From Sphingobium sp. C100 (lineage in GTDB: Bacteria > Pseudomonadota > Alphaproteobacteria > Sphingomonadales > Sphingomonadaceae), in contig NZ_AYOY01000013.1 in the NCBI RefSeq assembly GCF_000508185.1, forward strand, positions 1 to 64,000: DNA of 64,000 bases, written 5' to 3'. Under the pieces are notes generated by a model. It did no database searches. It had not been told where the DNA came from and saw only the letters and a program-made list of their open reading frames with translations. Positions 62,549 through 64,000 of the stretch are shown here, in pieces. The position numbers were made by a program, and so were the translations under genes. How positions within the stretch are numbered: the stretch's first letter is position 1; the number at the start of each line of letters is the position of its first letter.

Positions 62549-63316
62549 GTGGTGAAGGCGAAGAACGAACCCCGTTACGCCGAGCAGTTGCGCGCGCTCC
62601 AGATCGGGCTCACCGCCCTGCAGCGGGGAATCATCGAGGATGGCCGCAAGGTGCTGGTCATCGTCGAAGGGCGCGACGCAGCCGGCAAAGACGGCACGAT
62701 AAAGCGTGTCGTCGAGCATCTGAGCCCGCGCGAAACCCGGGTGGTGGCACTCGGCCCCCCATCGGATCACGATCGCGGGTCGTGGTATTTCCAGCGCTGG
62801 GTCCCTCATCTGCCGGCTACCGGCGAGATCGTCCTGTTCAATCGTAGCTGGTACAATCGCGCCGGCGTGGAGCGCGTGATGGGCTTTTGCACCGACAAGG
62901 AATATGAGGAGTTTCTGACGACCGTCCCAATGTTCGAGCAGTTGCTCGAACATTGCGGGGTCACGCTGGTAAAATATTATCTCGATATCTCGAGGGCGGA
63001 ACAGAAGAAACGCCTGACCGCCCGACGCGAGGATCCGCTCAAACAGTGGAAGATCAGCCCGATCGACGACCAGGCGAACAAGCGCTGGAAGGCCTACAGC
63101 AAGGCGCGCGATGCAATGCTCGCCCGCACGCACAGCATCGCGGCACCCTGGACGGTGGTTCGCGGGGACGACAAGCACCAGGCACGCCTCGCGCTGATCA
63201 GGGATCTGCTGACCCGGCTGGGAGAAACGGATTCTGATCGCTATGGCCACCCTGATCCCAACACCGCCTTCCTTTATGACGATGCCGCCCGAGAACAGGG
63301 GCTGATCGCGCCGTGA
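62549..63316 (+). CDS. ppk2: Polyphosphate kinase 2
   Basis: 255 residues from GTG 62549, with AGGAGA eight bases before. Walker A VEGRDAAGKDGTIKRV, Walker B-like FNRSWYNRAGVERVMGF and lid YLDISRAEQKKRLTARREDP are diagnostic of PPK2. It interconverts polyphosphate and nucleotides; polyphosphate can bind metals, which fits the setting. Confidence 0.88.
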   Translation: MVKAKNEPRYAEQLRALQIGLTALQRGIIEDGRKVLVIVEGRDAAGKDGTIKRVVEHLSPRETRVVALGPPSDHDRGSWYFQRWVPHLPATGEIVLFNRSWYNRAGVERVMGFCTDKEYEEFLTTVPMFEQLLEHCGVTLVKYYLDISRAEQKKRLTARREDPLKQWKISPIDDQANKRWKAYSKARDAMLARTHSIAAPWTVVRGDDKHQARLALIRDLLTRLGETDSDRYGHPDPNTAFLYDDAAREQGLIAP

Positions 63317-63444
63317 GCGAGCCTCTTGCGTCATCACGCGGCGGGCGAAGTCGTTGCCGCTCACGTGAAATGAAATTTGCATGAGCCAAAGAAGGATCAG
63401 GCTATGTTCTGGGTCCAGTTTCTATTCCAGGGAAGCTCGATAGC

Positions 63445-64000
63445 GTGCCGAGCCTAGAGGAAGCCCGAGTCTCAGACCTCCAGAACGGACGTTCGGAATG
63501 CGTTTGCGTAACCTTGGATCGCGCCGCCCTGAGCGACGCACTCGTCCGGGAGACGGGCGATCTGGCAATGCGAGCGTCATATCTGGAAACGCGTCCGCAT
63601 CTATTCTCGGACGTCGCGGTGTTCATCAATGTGTCCCAACTCGCCGGGATGCAGCGCATCATCGCCGCGATCGAGACGGTCGCCCGCCACCCGGATTATC
63701 TGGCAGCCACCATGGCCTGGGCGCCAGTAAGTGCCCGACAGGACTTTGGTCCGCACGGCGTCTTCATGGGCTATGACTTCCATCTGAGCGAGCGCGGCCC
63801 GGCCCTGATCGAAATAAATACCAATGCAGGAGGAGCAATGTTGAATGCCGTGCTCGCGCGGGCACAACGAGTCTGCTGTCCTTCCGAGCCGACAGATTTT
63901 CTTCGCGCAGATCCGTTTGAGTCCGTGGTCGCGGCCATGTTCTCGAAGGAATGGCGCTATCAACGCGGCAGCGGCGAACCGGTCTCCATCGCCATCGTCG
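63445..64000 (+). CDS. ATP-grasp-like protein, 3-prime end outside the window
   Basis: From GTG 63445 the frame is open to the end of the window (185 codons). FMGYDFHLSERGPALIEINT, then NAGGAMLNAV, resembles the metal-binding part of ATP-grasp enzymes (E-x-N). The product is unknown, but the frame has no stop over 556 bases while its alternatives are broken. Confidence 0.6.
   Translation, partial: MPSLEEARVSDLQNGRSECVCVTLDRAALSDALVRETGDLAMRASYLETRPHLFSDVAVFINVSQLAGMQRIIAAIETVARHPDYLAATMAWAPVSARQDFGPHGVFMGYDFHLSERGPALIEINTNAGGAMLNAVLARAQRVCCPSEPTDFLRADPFESVVAAMFSKEWRYQRGSGEPVSIAIV

Overview
The window reads as part of a large plasmid from an alphaproteobacterium, most likely a sphingomonad. 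It is GC-rich. It carries an iteron-type Rep_3 initiator with a ParA/ribbon-helix-helix partition pair, a split strawberry-notch-like helicase/methyltransferase, a plasmid CHC2-zinc-finger/Toprim protein, and the metal, nitric oxide and respiration cargo common on sphingomonad replicons. No rRNA, tRNA or CRISPR array was seen. Identifications come from reading motifs; no database was searched.

Layout. 1-15.3 kb: plasmid accessory block, mostly on the minus strand (YkgJ-type protein, GIY-YIG remnant, secreted proteins, strawberry-notch protein, flavodoxin-like oxidoreductase, Toprim protein). The strawberry-notch gene is cut by a 5.1-kb recombinase-in-trio (RIT) element at 6057-11170, which has 87-bp inverted ends, three overlapping tyrosine recombinase genes and one passenger gene for a secreted protein. 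15.3-22.3 kb: replication and maintenance (14 direct iterons, repA, a small RHH protein, parA, a 6-bp-phased AGCG array that looks like the centromere, a DUF1612-like gene and a tyrosine recombinase). 22.3-26.2 kb: metB, then an IS630-family element with an IS110-family element nested inside it, together breaking a small conserved gene. 26.2-41 kb: nitric oxide and low-oxygen respiration (NsrR-like regulator, group III truncated globin, DUF1971 protein, flavohaemoglobin, a complete ccoNOQP-ccoI-ccoS cbb3 oxidase set, cupin, NnrS and a quinol-type NO reductase). 41-63 kb: copper and metal resistance (decayed PepSY and cytochrome c remnants, Csp copper-storage protein, CueR, CopA ATPase, thioredoxin-reductase-like protein, orphan FliQ, CopCD, cytochrome c, a CnrYXH-type sigma module, PcoA/PcoB, DUF411, AraC regulator, small membrane proteins, a CPD-type P1B ATPase and PPK2). 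The window ends inside an ATP-grasp-like gene.

How the parts work together. The NO block pairs scavenging (Hmp, truncated globin) with respiratory reduction (quinol NOR, NnrS) beside a high-affinity copper oxidase and its copper-loading ATPase CcoI. The copper block has two regulatory layers. CueR sits head to tail with CopA, whose promoter has the 19-bp spacer typical of MerR-type promoters. A CnrH-like ECF sigma factor, with a CnrX-like sensor that keeps all five CnrX metal ligands, appears to serve three near-identical promoters (TGAGGGGTC-N11-YGCGTAW) in front of copCD, the cytochrome c/sigma operon and pcoAB.

The most unusual items are the RIT ends that provide an outward start codon and fuse in frame to the cut host gene, the phased centromere-like array, the copper-linked ECF promoter set, and flank-matching segments inside the noncoding end of the IS110 element. 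Several genes carry single-base frameshifts, some in homopolymer runs, so sequencing error must be excluded before they are called pseudogenes.
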